64,000 bases of DNA. Source: Deferribacter thermophilus. Lineage in GTDB: Bacteria > Chrysiogenota > Deferribacteres > Deferribacterales > Deferribacteraceae. The notes under the pieces were generated by a model. The model made no database searches, had not been told where the DNA came from, and was given only the letters and a program-made list of their open reading frames with translations. The stretch spans positions 124,001 through 188,000 of the forward strand of contig NZ_JAPNXM010000005.1 of NCBI RefSeq assembly GCF_049472675.1, in the 5' to 3' direction. The position numbers and the translations under genes are program-made. Below, piece by piece: positions 44,134 through 53,786 of the stretch (its first letter is position 1; the number at the start of each line of letters is the position of its first letter).

Positions 44134-45655
44134 CAATTTCGCTCAACCCTTCTAAACTAACCCAACCAACTTGATTGTATTTTGGTTCTAAAAAGAACAA
44201 AACTTCTTTTACTTCTTCATTTACCTTATAAATAGCATCACAAATTTTAATATCAAGACCAGAATGAACAACCCCTTTTACCCTTATTTTTGCTTTTTTA
44301 TTAAATAGTTTATTTTTATACTCATTTATATCTTTTTTCAACTCATCAATTTTCTCTAATATTTTCTTTCTTATTATTAAAGTTTTCTTTACCTGTTCAC
44401 TATTTCTTACACTTTTGTTACTCAAATCAATTTTTTTGAGCGTATCGTCTATTTTATTTAGATTTATCAAGTATTTATCTAACTCTCTTTCTTTTTCTTC
44501 AATATATTTCAAAAAAAACGGATTTATACCAACAATCAAATTAAACTTCTCACTACCAACACTACCAAGCTCTAAACATTCTACACCATTAAAGCTTTCT
44601 AATACACCTCCAGCTATCTGCCCTTTATTTTCAACAGCCACTATCTTTCCACCTGATTTCAAATGACAGTTTAGCGCATAATTTTTTATAACTATATCCC
44701 CTTTTGCTTCTATGATTGCATTTTCTGCAAATCTTAAAATAAAATTTTTTTCTGCATACATTCTATTTTTTAATTTCCCTTTTACACCTTGGTTTATAAT
44801 TATATTTTCTCCAGCCTCAAGTTTTGCATCTTCACAAATACCATCTATAATAATATCTTTTGAAGCTTTAATGGCAAAATCACCTAAAACATCACCAATT
44901 ACATGGACTGTACCCACAAAGTCGATATTACCTGTAGAATAATCCACCTGCTTTACTGTATATACGGGATAAACTGCTAATTTAAAATTTTCAAAAACAA
45001 CATATCCATCGATAGATGCCACATATTTTCTGCCATTATCTAATACTTCCACCCCTTCTAAAACAACTATCTCAATATCTTTACCTTCTTCAGAAGGGAT
45101 CACACCCCCTTTTACCGTAACACCAGGAACACCTTTGGTAGCAGGTATTTTTGTAATAAGTAACTCACCCTTTTTAACATTAATTATTTTAGAAATATCT
45201 TTGTAATCTATTTTTCGTTGTGTATCTTCTTTATCTTTTTTCATCTTCTCTTCAAAATGCAAAATTAATTTTGCATCTTTCCCTTTTATCGGATGAATCC
45301 CTTGTGCCACTGTAATGTTTCGAACAACAAACCTTTTATTATAAAGTTCAAAGGCTTCTTTCAGTCTCTCAGTGTAAATATCCTTTATATTTTCCTCTGT
45401 AAGAATTTCCAAAATATCGTTTAAAGTATAACTTTTACCATTTAGATCAGGATATAGCGAAATTTTTAAAATCAAATCATTGTTTAAATACTCTAAATTT
45501 ACCTTTGAATCAAAAACTATTTCTCCATTAATTTCAGCTAAAAGATAATCTGATTCCTCTTTTATAGTATAATTATGACTCTTTAAGTTATAAACTTTTT
45601 CTAAAATTTCTTTAAATTCTTCTTTCTTTTCAACTTTTAAATATTTTAATATCAT
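44126..45655 (-). CDS. FapA (DUF342) family protein
   Basis: A 509-residue FapA/DUF342 protein. The N-terminal part has strands of the family (VRNITVAQGIHPIKGKDAKL), the centre a right-handed beta-helix of imperfect repeats (GTVHVIGDVLGDFAIKASKDIIIDGICEDAKLEAG), then a coiled coil (residues about 380-450, KEKERELDKYLINLNKIDD). In Vibrio, FapA is linked to membrane signalling and flagellar assembly; the general role is unknown. The ATG directly follows the stop of the histidine kinase gene. Confidence 0.82.
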   Translation of the reverse strand: MILKYLKVEKKEEFKEILEKVYNLKSHNYTIKEESDYLLAEINGEIVFDSKVNLEYLNNDLILKISLYPDLNGKSYTLNDILEILTEENIKDIYTERLKEAFELYNKRFVVRNITVAQGIHPIKGKDAKLILHFEEKMKKDKEDTQRKIDYKDISKIINVKKGELLITKIPATKGVPGVTVKGGVIPSEEGKDIEIVVLEGVEVLDNGRKYVASIDGYVVFENFKLAVYPVYTVKQVDYSTGNIDFVGTVHVIGDVLGDFAIKASKDIIIDGICEDAKLEAGENIIINQGVKGKLKNRMYAEKNFILRFAENAIIEAKGDIVIKNYALNCHLKSGGKIVAVENKGQIAGGVLESFNGVECLELGSVGSEKFNLIVGINPFFLKYIEEKERELDKYLINLNKIDDTLKKIDLSNKSVRNSEQVKKTLIIRKKILEKIDELKKDINEYKNKLFNKKAKIRVKGVVHSGLDIKICDAIYKVNEEVKEVLFFLEPKYNQVGWVSLEGLSEIDE

Positions 45656-46804
45656 CTAAATTGGCAACTTTATTATAAATTTAGTATATTCACCCTCTAC
45701 AGAATCAGCACCAATTTCTCCTCCATGAGCTTGTATAATCTCTTTAGCCACAGCAAGTCCAAGTCCAGTCCCCTTTATTTTTCCAGCAGTAAAAAACGGA
45801 TCAAATATTTTATCTATATTTTCTTTTTTTATCCCAGGCCCATTATCAAAAAACTCAAATACAGCTAGCTTGTCATCAACCTCAACTGTGAGTTTAATCA
45901 ACCCTTTTTCATTTAATGCTTCAATAGAGTTACTCAATAAGTTCATGAAAACTCTAAAAATCTTTTCTTTATCAATAAATAACTCAATATCACTATTATA
46001 ATAAATTTCAAAATTAATTTCTGTGAATCTAAGCATAATATTAGCATGTTTGGTTATTAAATTAAGTAGCTCGCTTAATAATACCTTTTCCTTTTTCAGC
46101 AGAATATTTCTTTTAGAAAAGTCTAAAATATCCAGTGTAAGTCCATGAATCAATTTTAATTCGGTTATAATTGAATCAGTATATTCTTTTATATCAGGAT
46201 TATCTTCAATCTCAATCTCCATAAGTTCTAAATACCCCTGAACTATATTCAACAAGTTTTTTATATCATGAGCAATTGCTGAGGTAAATTTCCCAATTAG
46301 TGCCAACTTTTCATTCCTTTTTTCCTCTTCGTATAAATTGTATCTTTCTATTGCCAATGCACACTGAGATGAAAGGTATTTTCCTATTTTTATATCATTC
46401 TCATCAAAATAATCATCTATTTTATCAGTAATATTTAATACTCCGATGACTTTCTCTTTTACTTTCAAAGGGATACACATATAAGATTTAGCTTGATATC
46501 CAAAATCTTTATTTGGCTCATTTATCTCATTTATTATTAATGGTTCACCAGTTTGTGCAACTTTACCACTTGCTCCATCACCTATTTTTACCTTAAAATC
46601 TTTATAATCAAAATTAAGCCCTGCACCTGCTACTATTTTTAAACAATCACCTTCTTTCAACATTACAGAGACTCTTTGTACCTGCAAATATTCCTTTGCA
46701 AGCTCAACTATTCTTTTAAGCAATGAATCAATATCAGTTATCATGTTCATTATTTCAGATATTTCAACAAGGATATCCAAAAAATCTTTGTTTTTACTAT
46801 TCAT
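45656..46804 (-). CDS. GAF-domain sensor histidine kinase
   Basis: A soluble ~382-residue kinase. The N-terminal GAF domain (residues about 20-160) is seen in SVMLKEGDCLKIVAGAGL and SYMCIPLKVKEKVIGVLNI. A dimerisation domain has the phospho-accepting His in FTSAIAHDIKNLLNIVQGYLEL, and the ATPase domain has NLLSNSIEALN, FFDNGPGIK and GTGLGLAVAKEI. There is no membrane segment or receiver domain and no response regulator next door, so the partner is unknown. The ATG at 46804 overlaps the mqnC stop; a TTG one codon earlier is less likely. Confidence 0.88.
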   Translation of the reverse strand: MNSKNKDFLDILVEISEIMNMITDIDSLLKRIVELAKEYLQVQRVSVMLKEGDCLKIVAGAGLNFDYKDFKVKIGDGASGKVAQTGEPLIINEINEPNKDFGYQAKSYMCIPLKVKEKVIGVLNITDKIDDYFDENDIKIGKYLSSQCALAIERYNLYEEEKRNEKLALIGKFTSAIAHDIKNLLNIVQGYLELMEIEIEDNPDIKEYTDSIITELKLIHGLTLDILDFSKRNILLKKEKVLLSELLNLITKHANIMLRFTEINFEIYYNSDIELFIDKEKIFRVFMNLLSNSIEALNEKGLIKLTVEVDDKLAVFEFFDNGPGIKKENIDKIFDPFFTAGKIKGTGLGLAVAKEIIQAHGGEIGADSVEGEYTKFIIKLPI

Positions 46805-47852
46805 CAAAAATCCTTAAAATATTATACTGCATATCCCTTTGGGCCGGTATAAAACCAGCTCTTTTTATATAATGTATTATCTCATCTAAAGAAATCCTAT
46901 ATGTTGCTCCACAAGCAGCAACAACATTTTCTTCAATCATTAAACTTCCAAAATCATTCCCACCAAAATAAAGGCCTATTTGCCCAATTTTAGGCCCTTG
47001 TGTGACCCAAGAGACCTGTATATTATCAATATTATCAAAATAAATTCTCGATAGTGCTAAAATTTTTAGGTATTCATAGGCAGTAACATGTTCTCCACCA
47101 AGCTCAGTATTATCAGGCTGGAAAGGCCATGGGATAAATGCTGTAAAACCACCTGTAATATCTTGTAAATTTCTAACTTTTTCCAGATGTTCAACAATCA
47201 ATTCAATCGGATCATTTTTTTTAAACATCATGGTAGCAGTAGTTCTCAGTCCCAGCTCATGAGCAACCCTCATAACTTCAAGCCATTGGGATGAATTTAT
47301 TTTATTTGGACTTATTTTAGCTCTTTCACTATCTACAAGAAGTTCTGCACCACCACCTGGGATAGAATCTAATCCAGCTTCAATCAATCTTTTTAAAGTA
47401 TCCTCAATAGTCAAATTGGATACTTTAGCAATATGATAAATTTCTGGTGGTGAAAAACCATGAACCCACACACCTTGTTCTTTTATGAACTTTAGCATAT
47501 CCTCATAAAACTCAATATCAAAATCAGGGTGTAATCCACCTTGAAGCAAAATCTGAGTACCATTTAGCTCTTTTGTTTCATCAATCTTTCTCTTCAATGT
47601 TTCTTTATCAATAACATATGCATCAGGTTCATCCTTACTGCGATAAAAAGCACAAAACTTACATTTACAAACACAGATGTTTGTATAATTTATATTTCTA
47701 TCAATGACAAATGTTACAATATTATCAGGGTGTTTCTCTCTTCTAATATTATTAGCCAACTCACCAAGCTCTAATAAATCAAGCTTATTATAAAGCTCTA
47801 TGGCATAATCACTATCAATTCTTTCAGTTATCTTATAATTCATATTCACCAT
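46797..47852 (-). CDS. mqnC: Cyclic dehypoxanthinylfutalosine synthase (MqnC)
   Basis: A radical SAM enzyme of the futalosine pathway for menaquinone, cyclising dehypoxanthine futalosine. The 351-residue protein has C-x3-C-x2-C in CVCKCKFCAFYR, then GTQILLQGGLHPDF, GGGAELLVD, GFTAFIPWPFQPDNT and GGNDFGSLMIEENVV. MqnE is related but carries other signatures. No other mqn genes are in the window. The start may be the ATG at 47852 or nine bases later at 47843; both overlap the preceding hydrolase. Confidence 0.9.
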   Translation of the reverse strand: MVNMNYKITERIDSDYAIELYNKLDLLELGELANNIRREKHPDNIVTFVIDRNINYTNICVCKCKFCAFYRSKDEPDAYVIDKETLKRKIDETKELNGTQILLQGGLHPDFDIEFYEDMLKFIKEQGVWVHGFSPPEIYHIAKVSNLTIEDTLKRLIEAGLDSIPGGGAELLVDSERAKISPNKINSSQWLEVMRVAHELGLRTTATMMFKKNDPIELIVEHLEKVRNLQDITGGFTAFIPWPFQPDNTELGGEHVTAYEYLKILALSRIYFDNIDNIQVSWVTQGPKIGQIGLYFGGNDFGSLMIEENVVAACGATYRISLDEIIHYIKRAGFIPAQRDMQYNILRIFDE

Positions 47853-48519
47853 TTACCTCTAATATAATTGGTTCTAATCCATTATCTATACATTTTGTCT
47901 TGAAATCACTAATATCTACTGTAATTATATCCCATGTATTAAAATGAATCGGTATAATCTTTTTTACTTTTAACAGCTTAGCTGCATAAATAGCCTCTTC
48001 AGTATTCATGGTAAAGTTATCCCCAACAGGTAGTATAGCTAAATCCGGTTTTAATAGCTCACCAATTAATTCCATATCTTTAAAAAGTGCTGTATCACCT
48101 GCTACATATATAGTTTTTCCATCGATATTCACAACAAATCCAGCTGGATTTCCCGCATACAAAATTGTACCCTCATCATTTATAGATGATGAATGTACTG
48201 CAGGAACCATTTTTACCCAACCAAAGTCAAAATCTTTTTTACCACCTATATTCATAGGGATAATATCTGTAAGCCCCTTTTTTTGTAGATAATTTGTTAT
48301 TTCAAATATAGCCACAACAGGTATATTCCTCTTTTTTGCTAGATAAACTGTATCACCTATATGGTCTGGATGTCCATGAGTAACAAGAATCAAATCAGCC
48401 TCTACATCATCAAGACCTATTTTTGCAGCTGGATTCTCTTTAATAAAAGGATCTATCAATAGCTTTTTACTACCTAAAATTTGTATAGAAGCATGCCCTA
48501 ACCACTTTATTGTTGGCAT
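47833..48519 (-). CDS. UPF0173 metal-dependent hydrolase (metallo-beta-lactamase fold)
   Basis: A 228-residue protein of the UPF0173 group. The two-metal site is visible as THGHPDHIGD (about residues 48-57), further His in PAVHSSS, Asp in VAGDTALFKDM and His in IPIHFNTW. The substrate is not known. A GGAGG site lies upstream. It opens the long overlapping gene run that extends to tamA. A possible promoter (TTGAAA, 17 bases, CATTAT) is in the 77-base gap upstream, which otherwise holds nothing clear. Confidence 0.88.
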   Translation of the reverse strand: MPTIKWLGHASIQILGSKKLLIDPFIKENPAAKIGLDDVEADLILVTHGHPDHIGDTVYLAKKRNIPVVAIFEITNYLQKKGLTDIIPMNIGGKKDFDFGWVKMVPAVHSSSINDEGTILYAGNPAGFVVNIDGKTIYVAGDTALFKDMELIGELLKPDLAILPVGDNFTMNTEEAIYAAKLLKVKKIIPIHFNTWDIITVDISDFKTKCIDNGLEPIILEVNGEYEL

Positions 48520-48596
48520 AATACACCTCCAAGTTTCTTATATTTAAGATTAACATATATAATGGTAATTTCAAAGTTTATTTTCAATCATAAAAG

Positions 48597-50027
48597 TTAG
48601 TTGATTAATTTTTTAATCCTTTTCTTCCCAATAATTTTATAAAAATTAAAATCCCTGTAGACCGTGTTATTTTTAATACCTTTAATACCACTTAAGTAAT
48701 TAGAACTATAAAAGTGTTCATTAATTTCATTGTTTACATATGTTATAATATCATACCCAACAATAGCTTCAAAATTTGGTTCCATATTGTAAAACTGTTT
48801 GTAACTATAATAAAAATTTTTATTATCTTCACTACACACCAAACACACAGGTGTAACTATGATACTGCCCTTAAAATAACTATAAAAATTTTCATCAAAC
48901 AATTTTGTATCTAAAAAATCAGTCCCAACAAAAAGATTTATATTATCAGGATATTTAGCAAAATATTTAATTAATGGCACCTTTTCAAATATTTTATCGT
49001 ACTTACCAACATAAACAAAATAAAAATCTGATTCGTTATCACTTTCATCATTAAATGTAATAAAGAATTGTTTTAGAAAATTCTTATCATCGTTTATAAT
49101 TTCTCTTTCTGAAAAATTATCAACTTGAGAACTTATTATATAAAAGTTATCAATATCATTTAAATAAAGATAATTTTCTATTTCCTTTGCTTCCTCGTTA
49201 AAGTCAAAAGAAAAATCTATTACCTCATTGTAGAGTTTATCACCAATTTTTTGAGATTCACTATTTATCAACCATCTACCATCACAATCATTTTTAAAAT
49301 CTATTTTAAAGTCTAAATTATTTATTTTGATATTTAGCAACATCCCTTTTATTAAATCGCTTTCAAAGTTTTTTGTGATAACACATATCTTACTATCGTC
49401 AAAAATATTACTGATTTCATTTTTATCTTCTGATACAACTGTATTATTGTCTATTATATTAGTGCTCTCTTCTTTTATCTCTTTTACTTCCCTCTTTTTT
49501 ATTTCCTCTTTTTTATTAATTTTTACTACCTTTTTAAAAGTATTATTATAAAGTTCTGTTATGCATCGATTTCCATATTCCTTAACTTCATATTGAGAGC
49601 ATATTAATGCAGATAAGCCATCTTTATTATTGAATTTTAATAGTGAGATTAATATACTGTCAGCACTTTTTTTGTCATGGTTTCTAATATAGATGTCAAA
49701 AAGCCATAATAACCTGGCATATTCTAACGATTCATCTTCTGATTTATATTTTTCTAACAATTTTATACTCTTCTTATACTTATGAGTTTTATAATAGTGC
49801 CCACCTAATAAAACATAACCGTTATTTCTATTTCCAAGATTATCAGAATTAATTAATTTTTTATAAAACCTGATATCATTATCATCAGCCTTCTTTGTAA
49901 TATAATAAAGAACAGAATAACCCTTTATTGCTTCTGGCTCTTTAACTTTAACTGATACGCAACTAACTAAGATGGTTACGATACAAAATAACATAACTTC
50001 TTTTAAAAGGCTTCTCAACTCGCACAT
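48597..50027 (-). CDS. Lipoprotein with LppC/LpoA-like layout, function uncertain
   Basis: A 476-residue predicted lipoprotein: MCELRSLLKEVMLFCIVTILVSC, with the lipobox LVSC placing the lipidated Cys at residue 23. The ATG at 50027 has a GGAG site seven bases upstream and lies inside rsmG; an upstream TTG is less likely. After a helical TPR-like part (YKKSIKLLEKYKSEDES) comes a Lys/Glu-rich linker and a domain that resembles a type I periplasmic-binding fold (YFVYVGKYDKIFEKVPLIKYFAKYPDNI, FEAIVGYDIITYVNNEI). This order, TPR then a PBP-like domain, is that of LpoA/LppC activators of penicillin-binding proteins, but identity is weak. Confidence 0.6.
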   Translation of the reverse strand: MCELRSLLKEVMLFCIVTILVSCVSVKVKEPEAIKGYSVLYYITKKADDNDIRFYKKLINSDNLGNRNNGYVLLGGHYYKTHKYKKSIKLLEKYKSEDESLEYARLLWLFDIYIRNHDKKSADSILISLLKFNNKDGLSALICSQYEVKEYGNRCITELYNNTFKKVVKINKKEEIKKREVKEIKEESTNIIDNNTVVSEDKNEISNIFDDSKICVITKNFESDLIKGMLLNIKINNLDFKIDFKNDCDGRWLINSESQKIGDKLYNEVIDFSFDFNEEAKEIENYLYLNDIDNFYIISSQVDNFSEREIINDDKNFLKQFFITFNDESDNESDFYFVYVGKYDKIFEKVPLIKYFAKYPDNINLFVGTDFLDTKLFDENFYSYFKGSIIVTPVCLVCSEDNKNFYYSYKQFYNMEPNFEAIVGYDIITYVNNEINEHFYSSNYLSGIKGIKNNTVYRDFNFYKIIGKKRIKKLIN

Positions 50028-50589
50028 ACTCTGTCTCCAGATTAAATTTATCAATTACCTTTTTTGCTTTTTCTATTTCTTCTAAAAAATTTTCCCCTTT
50101 ATAAAATATAAAATATTTTGTTTCACGTGAAACATTCTTTACCCATTTTAATATCTTCGTTATTGTAGCAACACCTCTAGCAGTAATAACATCTATCTTG
50201 TCTAAAAAACTTATCTTTTCACATCTCTCATTTATTACTTTAACATTTTTAATATCAAGCTTATTAATAGATTCATCAAGAAAATGAGCTTTTTTACTGA
50301 TACTTTCAACTAAATATACCTCTTTGTCAGGATATAGTAAAGCAATAGGGATACCTGGAAAACCGCCACCGGAACCAATATCCATCAAAGTTTTAAACTC
50401 TAAATTTTTCGTTTTAAAAATGTATAAACTATCCAAGTAATGCTTAATATAGAAATCGTTATAATCTTTAATCGCAGTCAGATTGATTTTAGCATCTTGA
50501 TGTATTTTATAAAACTCATCTAGTTTATCAATCAAAACATCATCGTTAAAATATGTTTTAAATATTTCTTTTCCGTTTTTCATCTTCAA
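49963..50589 (-). CDS. rsmG: 16S rRNA (G527) 7-methylguanosine methyltransferase RsmG
   Basis: A 208-residue methyltransferase (formerly GidB) that modifies G527 of 16S rRNA. It has the SAM-binding DIGSGGGFPGIPIALLYP and ITARGVATITKIL. The codons for VSRET at about residue 155 are formed by a perfect parS site on the DNA. The start overlaps mnmG by 32 bases, and the 3' end overlaps the lipoprotein gene by 65 bases. Confidence 0.94.
   Translation of the reverse strand: MKMKNGKEIFKTYFNDDVLIDKLDEFYKIHQDAKINLTAIKDYNDFYIKHYLDSLYIFKTKNLEFKTLMDIGSGGGFPGIPIALLYPDKEVYLVESISKKAHFLDESINKLDIKNVKVINERCEKISFLDKIDVITARGVATITKILKWVKNVSRETKYFIFYKGENFLEEIEKAKKVIDKFNLETEYVRVEKPFKRSYVILYRNHLS
50119..50134. promoter_or_regulatory. 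parS site inside rsmG
   Basis: TGTTTCACGTGAAACA, a perfect 16-base palindrome identical to the consensus binding site of chromosomal ParB. It lies in the rsmG coding region, where it encodes a V-S-R-E-T stretch. It marks the origin-proximal centromere. Confidence 0.93.
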
Positions 50590-52429
50590 TATATATATGC
50601 AGTAATGAAATCGCTGCAGGTGTTACACCAGGTATTCTTGATGCTTGACCTAATGTTTTAGGTTTCACTTTATTAAATTTTTCTACAAACTCTCTTCTTA
50701 GCCCCTTTATTTTAGTATAATCTATATTATCTGGAATCTTTACATTTTCAATTTTCCTAAACCTTTCTACCTCTTGCAACTGTTTATTTATATACCCTTC
50801 ATATTTGACATGAATTTCAACCTGCTCTGATACCCTTTCATTATCAACTCCACCCCAAAGCTCTTTAATTATATTATAATTAACTTCAGGTCTTCGTAAA
50901 AACTCTTTTAAAGTTACTGGAGTTGTAAGAGTCAATTGATACTTAGATAATTTATCACAAACATCTTTGTCAGGTTTTATCTTTATACTTTCTAATCTCT
51001 TAATCTCATTTTCAAACATTTTCTTTTCTGTTAAAAATCTTTCATATCTTTCTTTCTTTATTAATCCTAACTTATAACCATACTCTAATAATCTATACTC
51101 TGCATTATCTTCTCTTAAAAGTAACCTATATTCACTTCGTGAATGAAATACTCTATAAGGCTCATCAACCCCCTTTGTTACAAGATCATCTATCATAACC
51201 CCAATATAACTTTCGTCTCTGCCAAGAATAAATTCCTTTTTATCGTAAGATAATACAGCATTTACGGCAGCAACAAACCCTTGCCCTGCAGCTTCTTCAT
51301 AACCTGTAGTCCCATTTATCTGACCAGCAAAGTATAATCCTCTTATTTTTTTAGTCTCAAGAGTTGGATATAAATTTGTAGGTTGTACAAAATCATATTC
51401 TATAGCATAAGCAGGTCTTATAATCTCTACATTTTCTAATCCGACTACACTTCTATACATAGCAATCTGAACATCTATAGGTAAAGATGATGAAAAGCCG
51501 TTTGCATAAATCTCTCTACTATCAAGCCCTTCAGGCTCTAAAAATATCTGATGTCTATTCTTATCTGGGAATTTTTTAACTTTATCTTCAATTGATGGAC
51601 AGTATCTAGGTCCAATCCCTTTTATAACACCAGCATATAAAGGTGATCTATGTAAGTTTTCATTTATTATCTTATGAGTTTTTTCATTAGTATAAGTAAT
51701 AAAACATGATATTTGAGGCAATTTTGGTTTAACACTTTCGAAAGAAAACATTTTTGGCTCTATATCACCTGGTTGCTCTTCTAATACAGAAAAATTAATT
51801 GTTTCTGCATCTAGTCTAGCAGGTGTTCCAGTTTTAAGTCTCTCTAATTTAAAATATCTTCCAAGAGCCTCTGCTAAGTCAATAGAAGCAAACTCATTTG
51901 CTCTACCTGCAGGGTATCTTTTATCACCAATATGGATCAAACCATTTAAAAATGTCCCTGTAGTTATTATCACTTTATCTGAACAAAAGAATAAACCATA
52001 GTCTACTATAACACCTTTTATTTGATTATTTTCTACTACTAAATCTGTAACTACACCCTGTTTAACATCGAGGTTTTCCTGATCCATCAAGACTGAAATC
52101 ATTCGCTCTCTATAAAGTTTTTTATCTGCCTGAGCTCTTGAACTTCGAACTGCTGGACCTTTCTTTTTATTTAAAACTTTAAACTGGATACCTGTCTCAT
52201 CAATATTTTTAGCCATTTCACCACCAAGGGCATCCAGATCTTTAACAATATTACCTTTAGCCAAACCACCAATTGCTGGATTACAGCTCATCTGTGCTAT
52301 TGTTTCCACATAAATAGTTATCAACAAAGTTTTAGCACCCATTCTGGCAGCAGCTAAAGCTGCCTCACAGCCTGCATGACCAGCACCAACAACAATTACA
52401 TCATACTTTTTATCGTATATTATATGCAT
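50558..52429 (-). CDS. mnmG: tRNA uridine 5-carboxymethylaminomethyl modification enzyme MnmG
   Basis: FAD-dependent enzyme that, with MnmE, modifies U34 of certain tRNAs. The 623-residue protein has the FAD site VVGAGHAGCEAALAAARMGA, the conserved MSCNPAIGGLAKGNIVKDLDALGG, and CPSIEDKVKKF. The C-terminal helical domain ends in ITPAAISLLHIYIEDE-like sequence (GVTPAAISLL). The ATG at 52429 is preferred over a GTG one codon upstream. It is 27 bases from the mnmE stop, with a parS site in that gap. Confidence 0.96.
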   Translation of the reverse strand: MHIIYDKKYDVIVVGAGHAGCEAALAAARMGAKTLLITIYVETIAQMSCNPAIGGLAKGNIVKDLDALGGEMAKNIDETGIQFKVLNKKKGPAVRSSRAQADKKLYRERMISVLMDQENLDVKQGVVTDLVVENNQIKGVIVDYGLFFCSDKVIITTGTFLNGLIHIGDKRYPAGRANEFASIDLAEALGRYFKLERLKTGTPARLDAETINFSVLEEQPGDIEPKMFSFESVKPKLPQISCFITYTNEKTHKIINENLHRSPLYAGVIKGIGPRYCPSIEDKVKKFPDKNRHQIFLEPEGLDSREIYANGFSSSLPIDVQIAMYRSVVGLENVEIIRPAYAIEYDFVQPTNLYPTLETKKIRGLYFAGQINGTTGYEEAAGQGFVAAVNAVLSYDKKEFILGRDESYIGVMIDDLVTKGVDEPYRVFHSRSEYRLLLREDNAEYRLLEYGYKLGLIKKERYERFLTEKKMFENEIKRLESIKIKPDKDVCDKLSKYQLTLTTPVTLKEFLRRPEVNYNIIKELWGGVDNERVSEQVEIHVKYEGYINKQLQEVERFRKIENVKIPDNIDYTKIKGLRREFVEKFNKVKPKTLGQASRIPGVTPAAISLLHIYIEDEKRKRNI

Positions 52430-52440
52430 CACAACCCCTT

Positions 52441-52456
52441 TGTTTCACGTGAAACA
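52441..52456. promoter_or_regulatory. parS site between mnmE and mnmG
   Basis: A second copy of TGTTTCACGTGAAACA fills most of the mnmE-mnmG gap and abuts the mnmE stop codon. It is the ParB-binding consensus with no mismatch, 2.3 kb from the site in rsmG. Confidence 0.93.
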
Positions 52457-53785
52457 TTATTTACCAATACAAAATTTATCAAAAATATTTCTTAATAGAT
52501 CCTCAGTGTATAAATCACCTGTCAATATTGATATTTTATTTAAACAACTGTGCAAATCTACTGCTATTAAATCTAATGTAAGATTATTAAAATTATTTTT
52601 CACAGATAAAACAATATCTTCTATCTCTTTAAAAATATTACACTGTCTTTCAGATATTAAACAATTCTCATTTTCACCTATAAATATTAATTCTTTAATT
52701 TTATTTTCTAAAAGATTAATTAATTTTTCTATACCTAAACCAGTTTTTGCAGAAATATCTACATCGGTATCCAAATCATATTTTTTACTGTCTAATTTAT
52801 TACCCACCTTAATAATCTTTTCTTTTGGTATTTTACTGATAATATATTGATCATTTTCATCAATACCTTTTTCGAGATCATAAATAAACAAAATTATATC
52901 AGCTTCATTCAGTTTTTGTTTGGAAAATTCTATCCCTAAAACTTCAATAGCATCATTGGAATCTCTTATCCCAGCAGTATCTATCAATTTTACTGGATAA
53001 GACCCTACATAAAACTCCTCTTCAATAACATCCCTTGTCGTACCAGGTATATCTGAAACTATAACCCTATTTTCTCTTAATAAATAATTCATTAAAGAAG
53101 ACTTACCTACATTCGGCTTACCCACAATAGCAACCTTAGTACCATCGGATAAATGTTTAAAAGACTCAAAACTCTTAACTAAATTACCCACCTTTTCAAG
53201 AATACTATCAAGCCTTTCATAAACATAGTTTAGTTCAAAATCAGATAAATCTTCCTCCGGAAAATCTATATACGCTTCCACAACACTCAATACATCCAAA
53301 ATTTTATTTTTTATTTCTTCAACCTCATTCTTAAACCCCTTTTTTAATCTATTAAACGATGACTGTATGCCACTAATTGATTTTGAATCAATTAATTCAT
53401 AGACAGCTTCTGCTTGTACTAAATCAAGCTTACCATTTAAAAAAGCCTGTTTTGTAAACTCACCAGGTTCTGCTAATCTAATACCTAATTTATATATACC
53501 CTTTATTGCCGATTGTACAATCAACGGATTACCATGAAAAGATATCTCAACTACATTTTCCCCTGTATAAGAATTTGGTTTATGGAAAGCATAAAAGATA
53601 ACATCATCTTTTATCTCATCAGAAATAAATTCACCATGATAAACAAATCTGTGTTTCAGTTCATTTACCTGTTTTCCATTTATATATAAATACCTTTTTA
53701 CATCAAAAGCGTTTGGCCCAGAAATCCTAATAATAATCACAGAAGATCTTACCAATGGGGTAATTGGAGCTACAATTGTATCCAT
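52457..53785 (-). CDS. mnmE: tRNA modification GTPase MnmE
   Basis: The GTPase partner of MnmG. The 442-residue protein has an N-terminal folate-binding domain (TIVAPITPLVRSSVIIIRISG), a helical domain and an inserted Ras-like G domain: P-loop GKPNVGKSS, switch with PGTTRDVIEEE, DTAG and the NKLD motif. The C-terminal CIGK supplies the conserved Cys. The ATG at 53785 follows the folD stop by one base; an in-frame TTG nine codons upstream lies in folD and is rejected. Confidence 0.96.
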   Translation of the reverse strand: MDTIVAPITPLVRSSVIIIRISGPNAFDVKRYLYINGKQVNELKHRFVYHGEFISDEIKDDVIFYAFHKPNSYTGENVVEISFHGNPLIVQSAIKGIYKLGIRLAEPGEFTKQAFLNGKLDLVQAEAVYELIDSKSISGIQSSFNRLKKGFKNEVEEIKNKILDVLSVVEAYIDFPEEDLSDFELNYVYERLDSILEKVGNLVKSFESFKHLSDGTKVAIVGKPNVGKSSLMNYLLRENRVIVSDIPGTTRDVIEEEFYVGSYPVKLIDTAGIRDSNDAIEVLGIEFSKQKLNEADIILFIYDLEKGIDENDQYIISKIPKEKIIKVGNKLDSKKYDLDTDVDISAKTGLGIEKLINLLENKIKELIFIGENENCLISERQCNIFKEIEDIVLSVKNNFNNLTLDLIAVDLHSCLNKISILTGDLYTEDLLRNIFDKFCIGK

Positions 53786-53786
53786 T

